The notes beneath the pieces were generated by a model, which searched no databases, had not been told where the DNA came from, and saw only the letters and a program-made list of their open reading frames with translations. Shown here piece after piece: positions 18,105-26,307 of a DNA stretch of 64,000 nt (the stretch's first letter is position 1; each line of letters starts with the position of its first letter). The position numbers and the translations under genes are program-made. The stretch comes from Bacillota bacterium (GTDB lineage Bacteria; Bacillota; Sulfobacillia; JAIMAT01), in NCBI GenBank assembly GCA_029960955.1, contig JASBVS010000037.1:1-64000 (forward strand). The letters run 5' to 3'.

Positions 18105-20567
18105 CTAGCCGACGAAGAAGAGGTCCAGCTGCGGGAAGCGCCGCGCCAGCTCCCGCCGGAGGAAGCGGTGTTCCGGCCGCTCCAGACGCGGATCGCCCTC
18201 CAGCAGGCGCTCGCTCTCCCGGCGCGCCAGCTCCAGCAGCTCCCGGTCGCCGGCCGGATCGGCCACGCGCAGCTCGGGCAACCCGTGCTGCCGCTTGCCC
18301 AGGAACTCCCCCGGACCCCGCAGCGCCAGGTCGGCTTCGGCCAGGGCGAATCCGTCCCGGGTCCGCGCCAGCGTCTCGAGCCTCTCCCAGCCGGGCCCCT
18401 GGTCGCGGGAGGCCAGCAGCAGGCACTCCGAGGCGAAGGGGCCGCGCCCCACCCGGCCCCTCAGCTGGTGGAGCTGCGCCAGCCCGAAGCTGTCGGCCCC
18501 CTCGATCAGGATGGCGGTGGCCTCGGGCACGTCGACGCCCACCTCGACGACCGTGGTGGCCACCAGCACCTGCACCTCGCCGCGCGCGAAAGCCTCCATC
18601 ACGCTCGCCTTCTCGCGCACGGGCAGGCGCCCGTGCAGCAGCCCGATCCGCCATCCGGGGTGGCGGCGCGCCAGCTCCCGGGCCAGCGGTACCGCCCCCG
18701 GCAGCGTCTCCCCCGCCCGCCCTTCCGGCGCCTCTTCCTCCTCGTCGCCCTCGCCGATCCGCGGGCAGACCACGTAGGCGCGGTGACCGGCGCGCAGGTG
18801 CGCCTCCAGCCGCCCGTAGGCCGCCTCCCGCGCGGCCGGCGGGAAGAGCCGCGTCCGCACCGGCCCCCGGCCCGGGGGCATGTCGCGCAGCAGGGAGAGG
18901 TCGAGGTCCCCGTAGAGCGTCAGCGCCAGCGTCCGCGGGATGGGCGTGGCCGTCATCACCAGCACGTCCGGCCGGGCGCCCATGCGCGCCGCCTTCTGCT
19001 GGAGCGCCGCCCGCTGCTCGACGCCGAAGCGGTGCTGCTCGTCGATCACCACCGAGCCCAGGCGCGCGAAGCGGACGTCCTCCTCCAGGAGCGCGTGCGT
19101 TCCCACCACCGCGGGCAGCCCTCCCGTCGCCAGCCGCTCCAGGAGCGCCTGCCGCTCGGCGGCGGCCATGCCGCCGCGCAGCAGCCCCATCTCCACGCCC
19201 ACTTCGCGGAAGCGCGGGGCCAGGCCGAGCCAGTGCTGCTCGGCCAGGATCTCGGTGGGCGCCATCAGGGCGCCCTGGTAGCCGGAGTCGACGCTCTTCA
19301 GGATCGTCATCGCCGCCAGCACCGTCTTGCCGGAGCCGACGTCGCCCTGGAGGAGCCGGTTCATGCTGAGCGGCCCCTCCATGTCCGCCTCGATCTCGCG
19401 CCAGGCCGCCTCCTGGCCCGCGGTCAACCGGTAGGGAAGCGCCTCCCGGAAGCGGCGTACCCGCTCCCCGCCGGGGGCGTGGCGCACGCCCGGCAGCCCC
19501 TCCCGCGCCCGGCGCCGCAGCAGGCCGAGCCCCAGCTCCAGCAGCCAGAGCTCCTCGAAGGCGAGGCTGCGACGGCCCAGCTCCGCCTCCTCCGGCGTCC
19601 GCGGCAGGTGGACGGCCCGCCAGGCCTCGCCCAGCGCCAGGAAGCCGTGGCGCCGCCGGGCTTCCTCCGGCACCGACCCGGTCTCGCCGGCGGTCCGCTC
19701 CACCGCCTGGCGGTACCAGCGCCGCAGCAGGCCCTGGGAGAGCCCCTGCCCCGCCGGGTAGACGGGCACCAGGCGCCCCACGCGCCCGTCCGGCTCGTCC
19801 AGGTTCTCCACCTCGGGACTCTGCATCATCCAGCGTCCCTGGAACTGCTCGACCCGTCCGAAGGCGGCCAGGCGCTGGCCCGGCGCCAGCTGGCGCTCGC
19901 GAAAGGGCTGGTTGAACCAGCGCAGGACGAGCGTGCCGCTGGCGTCGCGCAGGACGGCGTCCACCATCTCCAGCCCGCGCCGCGCCTGCCAGCGGCGGAC
20001 CGCCGTCACGACGCCGGCCGCCAGCTGCTCCGACCCCGCCTGCAGGCGGGCGATGGGGACCGGCTCCCGCCAGTCCTCGTAGCGCAAGGGGAGGCGGAAG
20101 AGGAGGTCGGCCACGGTCCGGATCTCCAGGCGGCCCAGGGCGGCCGCCTGGCGGCCGCCCACGCCGCGCAGCCGCGTCACCGGCTCCGCGGGCTCCAGCG
20201 TCTGCTCCGCCCCCGCGCCCTTCCTTCGAGCCGGGGCTTCCGCCCCGGACTCCCGGCCGCCCTCCGCGCCGGCGCCCGCCCGCCGCTCGATCTCCCCCAG
20301 CCGCTCCAGGAGCGCCTCGGCCAGGCTGCGCCGGCGGTCGGGCGACGCCTCCGCGTAGGCGCGCAGCCGCCGGCTCACGTCGGCCAGCCAGGTGCCCTCC
20401 CGCGCCGTCCCCGCCTGCTCCGACCGGGCGAGGAGTGGTTCCAGCCGCTGGCGCACGTAGGCTTCGACGCCGCCGACCACCGTCCGGTCGCGGAAGCCGT
20501 CGCGCCCCTCCTGGCGAAGAATGGCCCGCAGCTCGCGGGCCACCTGCTCGATCCCGGGCGGCTCCAT
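18105..20567 (-). CDS. recG: ATP-dependent DNA helicase RecG
   Basis: Branch-migration helicase that remodels stalled forks and Holliday junctions. The 820-residue protein has an N-terminal wedge/OB region (TRLRGVGGRQAAALGRL; PLRYEDWREPVPIARL), Walker A LLQGDVGSGKTVLA, the DExH box VVIDEQHRFGVEQ, VMTATPIPRTLALTLYGDLD, and the C-terminal QLHQLRGRVGRG and GPGEFLGKRQHGLPEL. The N-terminal extension of over 100 residues before the wedge is longer than in E. coli. It is the last gene of the conserved minus-strand block, 22 bp after fakA. Confidence 0.97.
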   Translation of the reverse strand: MEPPGIEQVARELRAILRQEGRDGFRDRTVVGGVEAYVRQRLEPLLARSEQAGTAREGTWLADVSRRLRAYAEASPDRRRSLAEALLERLGEIERRAGAGAEGGRESGAEAPARRKGAGAEQTLEPAEPVTRLRGVGGRQAAALGRLEIRTVADLLFRLPLRYEDWREPVPIARLQAGSEQLAAGVVTAVRRWQARRGLEMVDAVLRDASGTLVLRWFNQPFRERQLAPGQRLAAFGRVEQFQGRWMMQSPEVENLDEPDGRVGRLVPVYPAGQGLSQGLLRRWYRQAVERTAGETGSVPEEARRRHGFLALGEAWRAVHLPRTPEEAELGRRSLAFEELWLLELGLGLLRRRAREGLPGVRHAPGGERVRRFREALPYRLTAGQEAAWREIEADMEGPLSMNRLLQGDVGSGKTVLAAMTILKSVDSGYQGALMAPTEILAEQHWLGLAPRFREVGVEMGLLRGGMAAAERQALLERLATGGLPAVVGTHALLEEDVRFARLGSVVIDEQHRFGVEQRAALQQKAARMGARPDVLVMTATPIPRTLALTLYGDLDLSLLRDMPPGRGPVRTRLFPPAAREAAYGRLEAHLRAGHRAYVVCPRIGEGDEEEEAPEGRAGETLPGAVPLARELARRHPGWRIGLLHGRLPVREKASVMEAFARGEVQVLVATTVVEVGVDVPEATAILIEGADSFGLAQLHQLRGRVGRGPFASECLLLASRDQGPGWERLETLARTRDGFALAEADLALRGPGEFLGKRQHGLPELRVADPAGDRELLELARRESERLLEGDPRLERPEHRFLRRELARRFPQLDLFFVG

Positions 20568-20589
20568 GACGATCCGACCCGCTCGCCGC

Positions 20590-22281
20590 CTACTCGACGG
20601 CCACGAGGTAGGGGTAGAAGGGCTGGTCGCCCCGCTCCAGCTGCACCTCGCACTCCGGCTTCAGCTCCTCGACGCGGCCGGCCAGCGCCCGCGCCTCGGC
20701 CTCTTCCACCCCTTCGCCGTAGATCAGCGTGATGACGCGCGCGCCCTCCGCAGCCAGCCTCTCCACCAGGGCCAGGGTGGTCTCGTCCAGGGCGGAGCCG
20801 GCGTGGACAAGCTCCTCGCCGCGGAGCGCCAGGAAGTCGCCCTCCCGCACCCGCACCCCGTCCAGCACCGCGTCGCGCGCCGCCCGCGTCACCATCCCCG
20901 TGCGCACGCCCGACAGCGCTTCCTTCATCCGCGCCACCTCGGCCTCGAGCCCGCCCTGGGGCACGAAGTTCATCAGCGCGGCGATCCCCTCGGCCATGTC
21001 CGAGGTGGGCACCACCTCCACCCGCCGGTCGGCCATGCGGGCCGCCTGCTGAGCCGCCATCAGGACGTTGCCGTGGTTGGGCAGGAGGATGACCGCCTCG
21101 CCGGGGGCCGAGCGGATCGCGGCCAGGATCTCCTCGGTGCTCGGGTTCATGGTCGCCCCGCCGCGGACGAGGGTGGTGGCCCCCAGGGAGCGGTAGATCC
21201 GCTCCATCCCCTCCCCCTGGACGACGGCCACCACCGCCACCCGCGGCGCCTCGCCGGGCGCCTGGCCGGGCGCCGCCGGGACGGAAGGGTCGCCGTGCGC
21301 GTACGCCTCGCCCTGCCGGCGCAGGTTGACCACGCTCACGTCGCGCAGCTCGCCGCGGGCGACCGCCCAGCTGAGCACCCGTCCGGGATCGGCGGTGTGG
21401 ATGTGGACCCGGGCCAGCCGATCACCCTCCACCACCACCAGGCTCGAGCCCATGGCGGCCAGCTCCTCGCGCCAGCGGGCGAAGTCGGGCGTCGCCTCGG
21501 CGACCAGGAAGAACTCCGTCTCGTAGGGGTGCTCCAGCTGCCGCAACGCCTCCCGGCGGTAGCTCGCCAGCTCGTCGCCCCCCGCTGGCACCGCCCCGCC
21601 CGCCGCCACGACCTGCACCTCCGCCGGCCGGGCGGCGGGCGCGAAGAGCTCCGCCTCGCGGGCGCGCCCGGTCCCGATGCGCTCGCTCGCTCCCTCCAGG
21701 AGGTAGACCAGCCCCTGGCCCCCGGAGTCGACGACGCCCGCGCGGGCCAGCACCTCCAGCTGCCGGGGCGTCTCGGCCAGCGCCTCGCGGGCCCCGCGCA
21801 GCGCCTGGCGCAGGACGGCCGCCAGGCTTGCGCCGGCTCCCGCCGCCGCCTCCGCCGCCTCGGCGGCCCGCCGGGCCACGGTCAGAATCGTCCCCTCGAC
21901 GGGCCTCATCACCGCCTTGTAGGCCGTCTCGACGCCGCGCTGCATAGCGGCCGCCACCTCCGCGGCGCCCGCCCGCTCCCGGCCGCGGAGCGCCTCGGCG
22001 AAGCCGCGCAGAAGCTGGGAGAGGATGACGCCGGAGTTTCCCCGGGCGCCCATCAGCGCCCCTTGGGCCAGGGCGCGCGCCACCTCGCCCAGCGAGGAGC
22101 CGCCGCGGTGCGCCTCGCGCAGCGCGCTCTGCACCGTCTGGCTCATGTTGTTGCCCGTGTCGCCGTCAGGCACCGGGAAGACGTTGAGCGCGTTGACCTC
22201 GGCCTCGTGCAGGGCCAGCCGCTCCGCCCCCGCCTCGACGGCCGAGAGCAGGCCTGGCCCGTCCAGCTCGCGCAACTCCAA
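20590..22281 (-). CDS. fakA: DAK2-domain fatty acid kinase FakA (YloV)
   Basis: Kinase subunit that phosphorylates exogenous fatty acids held by a FakB (DegV) partner, feeding acyl-phosphate to phospholipid synthesis. About 563 residues: an N-terminal DAK2 nucleotide domain with ALNVFPVPDGDTGNNM and GALMGARGNSGVILSQLLRG, VDSGGQGLVYLLEG, and a C-terminal domain with ILLPNHGNVLMAAQQAA. I took TTG 22281, preceded by GGGGGG; an in-frame ATG at 22332 lacks a well-spaced site. It follows the Asp23-family gene as in Bacillus. No fakB is in the window. Confidence 0.9.
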   Translation of the reverse strand: MELRELDGPGLLSAVEAGAERLALHEAEVNALNVFPVPDGDTGNNMSQTVQSALREAHRGGSSLGEVARALAQGALMGARGNSGVILSQLLRGFAEALRGRERAGAAEVAAAMQRGVETAYKAVMRPVEGTILTVARRAAEAAEAAAGAGASLAAVLRQALRGAREALAETPRQLEVLARAGVVDSGGQGLVYLLEGASERIGTGRAREAELFAPAARPAEVQVVAAGGAVPAGGDELASYRREALRQLEHPYETEFFLVAEATPDFARWREELAAMGSSLVVVEGDRLARVHIHTADPGRVLSWAVARGELRDVSVVNLRRQGEAYAHGDPSVPAAPGQAPGEAPRVAVVAVVQGEGMERIYRSLGATTLVRGGATMNPSTEEILAAIRSAPGEAVILLPNHGNVLMAAQQAARMADRRVEVVPTSDMAEGIAALMNFVPQGGLEAEVARMKEALSGVRTGMVTRAARDAVLDGVRVREGDFLALRGEELVHAGSALDETTLALVERLAAEGARVITLIYGEGVEEAEARALAGRVEELKPECEVQLERGDQPFYPYLVAVE

Positions 22282-22297
22282 CTCGATCCCCCCGCGC

Positions 22298-22687
22298 TCA
22301 GCGCCGACCCTTGGCGCCGCGGCCCCGGCCATCCAGCTGGATGCCCGCCACCTCCACGGTCACCTGGTCCACCTTCAGCCCCGTCGCCTGCTCGACGCCG
22401 TAGCGGATCTGCTCGCGCGCGTTCTGGGCGACCTCCGAGATGCGGGTGCCGTAGCCGACGACGATCGCCACCTCGATGGAGAGGCGCTGGTCGTCCAGGT
22501 GCACGGTGACGCCCCGCCCGGGAGCGCCGATGCCCAGGACGCCGACCAGCCCTTCCAGCCCGCGGCTGGCCACGCCGGTCACGCCGTAGCACCGCTCCAG
22601 GGCGTGCGCGGCCAGCGTGGCCACCACATCCTCGCTGATGCTGACCGTGCCGAGAGCGGTCTCGATCTCGCGGCCCATCCGGCTCAC
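22298..22687 (-). CDS. Asp23/Gls24 family envelope stress protein (YloU)
   Basis: A 129-residue Asp23-family protein (GTVSISEDVVATLAAHALER; RLSIEVAIVVGYGTRISEVA). Family members bind the membrane or take part in alkaline and envelope stress. Start taken at GTG 22687 behind GGAGGG; ATG 22678 is also possible. It precedes fakA as yloU does in Bacillus and is divergent from rpmB. The gap between them holds promoters for both directions. Confidence 0.87.
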   Translation of the reverse strand: MSRMGREIETALGTVSISEDVVATLAAHALERCYGVTGVASRGLEGLVGVLGIGAPGRGVTVHLDDQRLSIEVAIVVGYGTRISEVAQNAREQIRYGVEQATGLKVDQVTVEVAGIQLDGRGRGAKGRR

Positions 22688-22786
22688 CCACCCTTGCCCT
22701 CCTGGCTCCACCGCGCAGCCGTCGCACGACGCAGAAATGATAGCATAGGCCCGCTCCCCGGGCCGGAACCGGCCGCACGGGCGACG

Positions 22787-22817
22787 GTTGCGGCCGGTTC
22801 GAGGCGGATGGTAGCAT
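22787..22817 (+). promoter_or_regulatory. Candidate rpmB promoter
   Basis: TTGCGG (22787-22792) and TAGCAT are separated by about 18 bases, ending near 22817. This is a moderate match to a sigma A promoter reading toward rpmB, just upstream of the direct repeats. Other elements could serve equally well. Confidence 0.35.
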
Positions 22818-22827
22818 GCCGGTGCCC

Positions 22828-22901
22828 GGGTCGTCTCCAGCGGGTCGTCCGGGCTGGATCATCTCCGCCGGATCATCTCCATTGGCCGGGTCATCTCCAT
22901 G
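22828..22901 (+). repeat. Five degenerate 14-bp direct repeats in the rpmB leader
   Basis: Units start at 22828, 22842, 22856, 22870 and 22888 and follow the pattern GGRTCRTCTCC plus three bases. The first four are exactly 14 bp apart, and a GGCC insert precedes the fifth. The second unit is the most diverged. Because 14 is not a multiple of 3 and no protein family matches, the array looks non-coding. It ends just before the rpmB ribosome binding site, and the CTCC core is complementary to GGAG of that site. Confidence 0.8.
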
Positions 22902-22922
22902 GGAGGAAAGGAAGCGATCGCC

Positions 22923-23114
22923 GTGGCCAGACGTTGCGAGATCTGCGGGCGCGAGGTCGCCTTCGGCCATACCGTCAGCCATTCCAACCGCAAGAGCAAC
23001 CGGCTCTGGCGGCCCAACCTGCAGACGGTGCGGGTCGAGCGGGAGGACGGCAGGCGGCGGATCCGCGTCTGCACCCGCTGCCTCCGCTCCGGGCGCGTCG
23101 CGCGGGCCGTCTAG
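22923..23114 (+). CDS. rpmB: 50S ribosomal protein L28
   Basis: Large-subunit ribosomal protein of 63 residues. RRCEICGREVAFGHTVSHS and RVCTRCLRSGRV provide two CxxC pairs, the zinc-binding form of L28. GTG 22923 gives the usual length; an ATG 24 bp upstream lacks a good site, while GGAGGAAAGGA precedes the GTG. It lies on the opposite strand to its neighbours, as in Bacillus. Its stop codon overlaps the hslO stop (TAG at 23112-23114 against 23111-23113). A 14-bp repeat array lies in its leader. Confidence 0.95.
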   Translation: MARRCEICGREVAFGHTVSHSNRKSNRLWRPNLQTVRVEREDGRRRIRVCTRCLRSGRVARAV

Positions 23115-24013
23115 GACCCGCGCCTGCCCGCCGGCCCCCCGGCCAGCGCCGCGAGGCGGCGCAGCTCGTCGCGCGTGAAGGTGTAGACGGCGTTGCAGAA
23201 GTGGCAGCGCACCTCGGCGCGGCCGTCGCCTTCCAGCCGGCGGAGCTCCTCGGGGCCGAGGGCAACGAGCGTCGCCTCGACCTTCTCCCGCGAGCAGGCG
23301 CAACGGAAGGCCAGGGGCAGGCGCCCACCCTCCAGCCGCCAGTCGCAGCCTTTCAGCGCCTCGCCGGCCAGCTCCTCCGGGCGGGCCCCGGCCTCGATGA
23401 GGCGGCTGATGCTGCCGATGGCCCCCAGGTTGGCCTCGACCGTCTCCGCCAGCTCGTCCACCGCGGAGGGCAGCAGCTCCACCAGCAGCCCGCCTGCGGC
23501 GCGCACCTCGGCGTCCGGGCCGACCAGGACGCCCACGCCGACCACGGCCGGGCGCTGCGCCGAGCGGCGGAAGAACTCGGTCAGGTCGTCGCCCACCTCG
23601 CCTGTGACCAGCGGCACCGAACCCGTGTAGGCGCGCCCGCTCTCGGGCTGGTAGGTGACGTAGAGGAAGCCGCGGCGGCCGACGGCGCCGCCCACGTCCA
23701 GCTTGCCCGCCCCGTTGAGCGGCAGGTCGACGTGCGGTTCGCCGACGTAGCCGCGCAGGCGGCCGTCCGCCTCGCCGACCGCCACCGCCCCGCGGAGCGG
23801 GCCTTCTCCGGCCAGCCGGACGGTGACCGAGCCGTGCTTGGCGTCGGCCGCGAGGAAGGCGGTGGCCGTCAGGAGGCGGCCCAGGGCGGCGGTGGCCGTC
23901 GGCCACGTGCCGTGGCGCCGTGCGGCCTCGCGGACCACCGCCGAGGCGTCGGCCGCCATCACCCGCAGCCGGCCGTCCGCGCCCACCGCGTGCACGAGAT
24001 AGGACGGACCCAC
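23111..24013 (-). CDS. hslO: Redox-regulated chaperone Hsp33
   Basis: Cytosolic holdase chaperone switched on by oxidation. The 300-residue protein has LGRLLTATAFLAADAKHGSV in the N-terminal domain and the zinc-binding cysteines FRCACS and VRCHFCN (CxC and CxxC) near the C-terminus. GTG 24013 is the start. It is inserted between spoVM and rpmB, a place where Bacillus has no such gene. It lies 66 bp downstream of spoVM, so the two may be co-transcribed. Its stop is interleaved with that of the convergent rpmB. Confidence 0.95.
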   Translation of the reverse strand: MGPSYLVHAVGADGRLRVMAADASAVVREAARRHGTWPTATAALGRLLTATAFLAADAKHGSVTVRLAGEGPLRGAVAVGEADGRLRGYVGEPHVDLPLNGAGKLDVGGAVGRRGFLYVTYQPESGRAYTGSVPLVTGEVGDDLTEFFRRSAQRPAVVGVGVLVGPDAEVRAAGGLLVELLPSAVDELAETVEANLGAIGSISRLIEAGARPEELAGEALKGCDWRLEGGRLPLAFRCACSREKVEATLVALGPEELRRLEGDGRAEVRCHFCNAVYTFTRDELRRLAALAGGPAGRRGS

Positions 24014-24079
24014 GCTCCCTCTTCAGCCTCCCGCCCGCGGAGCGCCCGCGCCGGCGCCACGCCGCCGCCGGGCCGCCGC

Positions 24080-24145
24080 TCAGCCGGCCAGACGGCGGAG
24101 GAGCGGCCGCAGCCAGGCCGGCAGTCGAATGACGATGAAGCGCAT
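24080..24145 (-). CDS. spoVM: Stage V sporulation protein SpoVM, 21-residue micropeptide
   Basis: A tiny gene encoding a peptide that starts MRFIVIRLPAWLRP and ends LLRRLAG. Bacillus SpoVM (26 residues) starts MKFYTIKLPKFLGG, so the Met-basic-Phe, Ile-basic-Leu-Pro and aromatic-Leu positions all agree, including Pro9, important for curvature sensing there. SpoVM is an amphipathic helix that marks the convex forespore membrane and anchors SpoIVA for coat assembly. ATG 24145 has AAGGGGGG at 8-base spacing. Synteny supports the call: Bacillus spoVM lies between rpe/thiN and rpmB. The peptide is five residues shorter at the C-terminus. Confidence 0.87.
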   Translation of the reverse strand: MRFIVIRLPAWLRPLLRRLAG

Positions 24146-24158
24146 GACGCGCACCCCC

Positions 24159-24187
24159 CTTCGCCCCGGCTCCGGGCCGGGGCGAAG
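24159..24187 (-). terminator. Perfect 11-bp hairpin upstream of spoVM
   Basis: CTTCGCCCCGG (24159-24169) and CCGGGGCGAAG (24177-24187) pair perfectly across a 7-base loop. It lies between the MgtE-N/CBS gene and spoVM. Its inner edge touches the first two bases of the spoVM ribosome binding site, AAGGGGGG (24154-24161). No T-run follows on the minus strand, so it may be a leader structure rather than a terminator. Confidence 0.5.
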
Positions 24188-24240
24188 GTCACTCTATGTA
24201 GCGCACCCGCCGCAGGGTTCCGGCGCGCCGCCAGGGCCGC

Positions 24241-25506
24241 TCAGTCGCGGGCTCGCAGGCGTCGCTTCCAGCCGCCCCGCTCCAGGACCACGTCCATCAC
24301 GTCGTCGTAGGTGATGATGCCCTGGAGGCGGCCCTGCTCGTCGACGACGGGAAGGGCGAGGAAGTCGTAGCGCGCCATCACGTCGACCACCGTCTCCTCG
24401 TCCGCCTCCAGCGGCACGGAGACGACGCGGCGGTGCATGACGGCGCTCAGCGGCCGGTCGGGCGGGGCGACGATCAGGTCGCGGAGCGAGAGCGTCCCGA
24501 CCAGCCGGCCGTCCTCGGAGACGACGTAGAGGTAGTAGATGGTCTCGGCGTCGGGCGCGAGGACGCGGAGGCGGTCGATGGCTTCCTGGGCCGTCAGCCG
24601 CTCGGGGAAGGCGATGAAGTCGGTGGTCATCAGGCCGCCCGCCGAGTGCGGCCCGTAGCGCATGAGCCGCTCCACGTCCGAGCGTTCGGCCCGTTCCATG
24701 CCGCCCACGATGGCTTCCTGGTCGTCGCGGGGCAGCTCGGCCAGCACGTCGGCGGCGTCGTCGGGCGCCATCTGCTCCAGGATGTCGGAGGCGAGGCCGG
24801 TCGGCAGCCGCTCCAGGAGCGACCGCCGCAGCGGCGGCTCCTCGATGCGCGAGATCACCTCGGCCGCGTCGCGCAGCTCCAGCGAGCGCAGGAGCGCGAC
24901 CTGCTCCTCCGGGTCGAGGTCGGGCAACAGCGCCGCCAAGTCGGCCGGATGGTAGCCGCGCAGCTTGTTCCAGGCGATGGAGAGCTTGAGCGGCGAGGCG
25001 GGCGAGCCCAGCGGCTCCACCAGCGCCCAGGGGATCAGCCGCTCGCGCGGGCCCAGCCCCAGCCGGCGCAGCACGGCGGTCAGCCAGCCCAGTCCCAGCC
25101 GCTGCAGGAAGCCGGTCCAGCCCACGTCGACCGCCACGATGCGGAGCGTCTCGCCCGCCCAGGCCACCTGGACGTCGTTGACGCGCACCACCTTCCGCCC
25201 CATGATGTCGATCACCTGCTTGTCCAGGACGTCGAGGCCCAGGCGGATGGTGCGCGCCTCGGGCAGGAAGAGCCGGATGGAGCGTTGCGGCGAGCGGACG
25301 ACCAGGCGGCCGTCGGCGTCGGGGGCCAGCTGCCCGCTGGGCACCCAGAAGGCGTCCCCCCGCCGGCCGCGCAGGATGAAGCCGCGCGCCAGCGGGTTGG
25401 ACTGCCCGGCCTGGATGACCACGTCCTCCAGGCGCCCCAGCACGATGGAGCCCTCCGACTCCAGCGCGTAGACCCTGCTTCCCAGGAGCTGGCTCAGGAA
25501 GAGCAC
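24241..25506 (-). CDS. PRC-barrel, MgtE N-terminal and CBS-pair protein without a channel domain
   Basis: A 421-residue cytosolic protein. Residues 1-160 look like one or two PRC-barrel units (SRVYALESEGSIVLGRLEDV; MGRKVVRVNDVQVAW). About 190-300 is an MgtE_N superhelix (LLPDLDPEEQVALLRSLELR; LEQMAPDDAADVLAELPRDD). About 300-410 is a CBS pair ending GIITYDDVMDVV. MgtE is a Mg2+ channel whose gate uses MgtE_N and CBS domains, but here no transmembrane domain follows. Such proteins often accompany NRAMP-type transporters; none is near. It occupies the place of thiN in the Bacillus order. A Mg2+ or nucleotide sensor is possible. Confidence 0.82.
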   Translation of the reverse strand: MLFLSQLLGSRVYALESEGSIVLGRLEDVVIQAGQSNPLARGFILRGRRGDAFWVPSGQLAPDADGRLVVRSPQRSIRLFLPEARTIRLGLDVLDKQVIDIMGRKVVRVNDVQVAWAGETLRIVAVDVGWTGFLQRLGLGWLTAVLRRLGLGPRERLIPWALVEPLGSPASPLKLSIAWNKLRGYHPADLAALLPDLDPEEQVALLRSLELRDAAEVISRIEEPPLRRSLLERLPTGLASDILEQMAPDDAADVLAELPRDDQEAIVGGMERAERSDVERLMRYGPHSAGGLMTTDFIAFPERLTAQEAIDRLRVLAPDAETIYYLYVVSEDGRLVGTLSLRDLIVAPPDRPLSAVMHRRVVSVPLEADEETVVDVMARYDFLALPVVDEQGRLQGIITYDDVMDVVLERGGWKRRLRARD

Positions 25507-25531
25507 CCCGTCACCCCCCTCCCCGGCTCCG

Positions 25532-26254
25532 TTATTCTAGGCCCTTCTCGGCCTCTCGCGCGCCCGCGGCGGTGCGCGCGCCCGGCCGCTCCCCCGCGGC
25601 CGCCCGCCCGGCCAGCTCCTCCAGGCGGCGCAAGGCGGCAGCCGGATCGGCCGCCCCCGCGACGGCGGCGCCCGCCACCAGCACCTCCGCGCCCGCAGCC
25701 ACCGCCTCGGCCACCGTCGCCTCGCCGATCCCGCCGTCCACCGCCAGCTCGCCCGGCCAGCCGGCAGGCGCCTCCCGGGCCAGCAGCCGGAGCTTCTCCA
25801 GCGCCAGCGGGAGGAAGCGCTGCCCACCCCACCCGGGGTTGACGCTCATGACCAGGATCTGGTCGAGGAGCGGCCAGAGCCAGCGCACCGCCTCCGTCCC
25901 GGTGGCGGGGTTGAGCGCCAGCCCCGCGCGGAAGCCGCGCTCCCGCACCCCGGCAAGGAGGCGGTGGAGGTGGCGGCTGCTCTCGGCGTGGACGACCAGC
26001 GTCGCCGGCTGGGCGCCCCGCAGGGCGTCGATCCACGCCTCCGGCTGGTCGACCATCAGGTGGACGTCGAAGGGCAGCCCCGTGTGGCGGCGCAGCGACT
26101 CGACGACGGGCGGACCGAAGGTGAGGCTGGGCACGAAGTGGCCGTCCATCACGTCCAGGTGGAGGCGGCGCGCACCCGCCCGCTCCATGCGGGCGGCGAA
26201 GCCGGCCAGGTCGGCCAGGTCCGCGGAGAGTACCGAAGGTGCGACGATCGGCAT
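25532..26254 (-). CDS. rpe: Ribulose-phosphate 3-epimerase
   Basis: Pentose phosphate pathway enzyme interconverting ribulose 5-phosphate and xylulose 5-phosphate. The TIM-barrel signatures are APSVLSADLADL, HLDVMDGHFVPSLTFG, DVHLMV, MSVNPGWGGQRF and AVDGGI, with the metal and catalytic His/Asp residues in place. Start ATG 26254 behind GGAGG; a GTG directly before it is also possible. A C-terminal Ala/Arg-rich tail of about 20 residues extends past the usual end. It is downstream of rsgA as in Bacillus. Confidence 0.95.
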   Translation of the reverse strand: MPIVAPSVLSADLADLAGFAARMERAGARRLHLDVMDGHFVPSLTFGPPVVESLRRHTGLPFDVHLMVDQPEAWIDALRGAQPATLVVHAESSRHLHRLLAGVRERGFRAGLALNPATGTEAVRWLWPLLDQILVMSVNPGWGGQRFLPLALEKLRLLAREAPAGWPGELAVDGGIGEATVAEAVAAGAEVLVAGAAVAGAADPAAALRRLEELAGRAAAGERPGARTAAGAREAEKGLE

Positions 26255-26307
26255 CACGCTCGAGCCTCCTCGACGGGGGCGCCCCCGCTCCCGCGGGTCG
26301 CCCTTCC

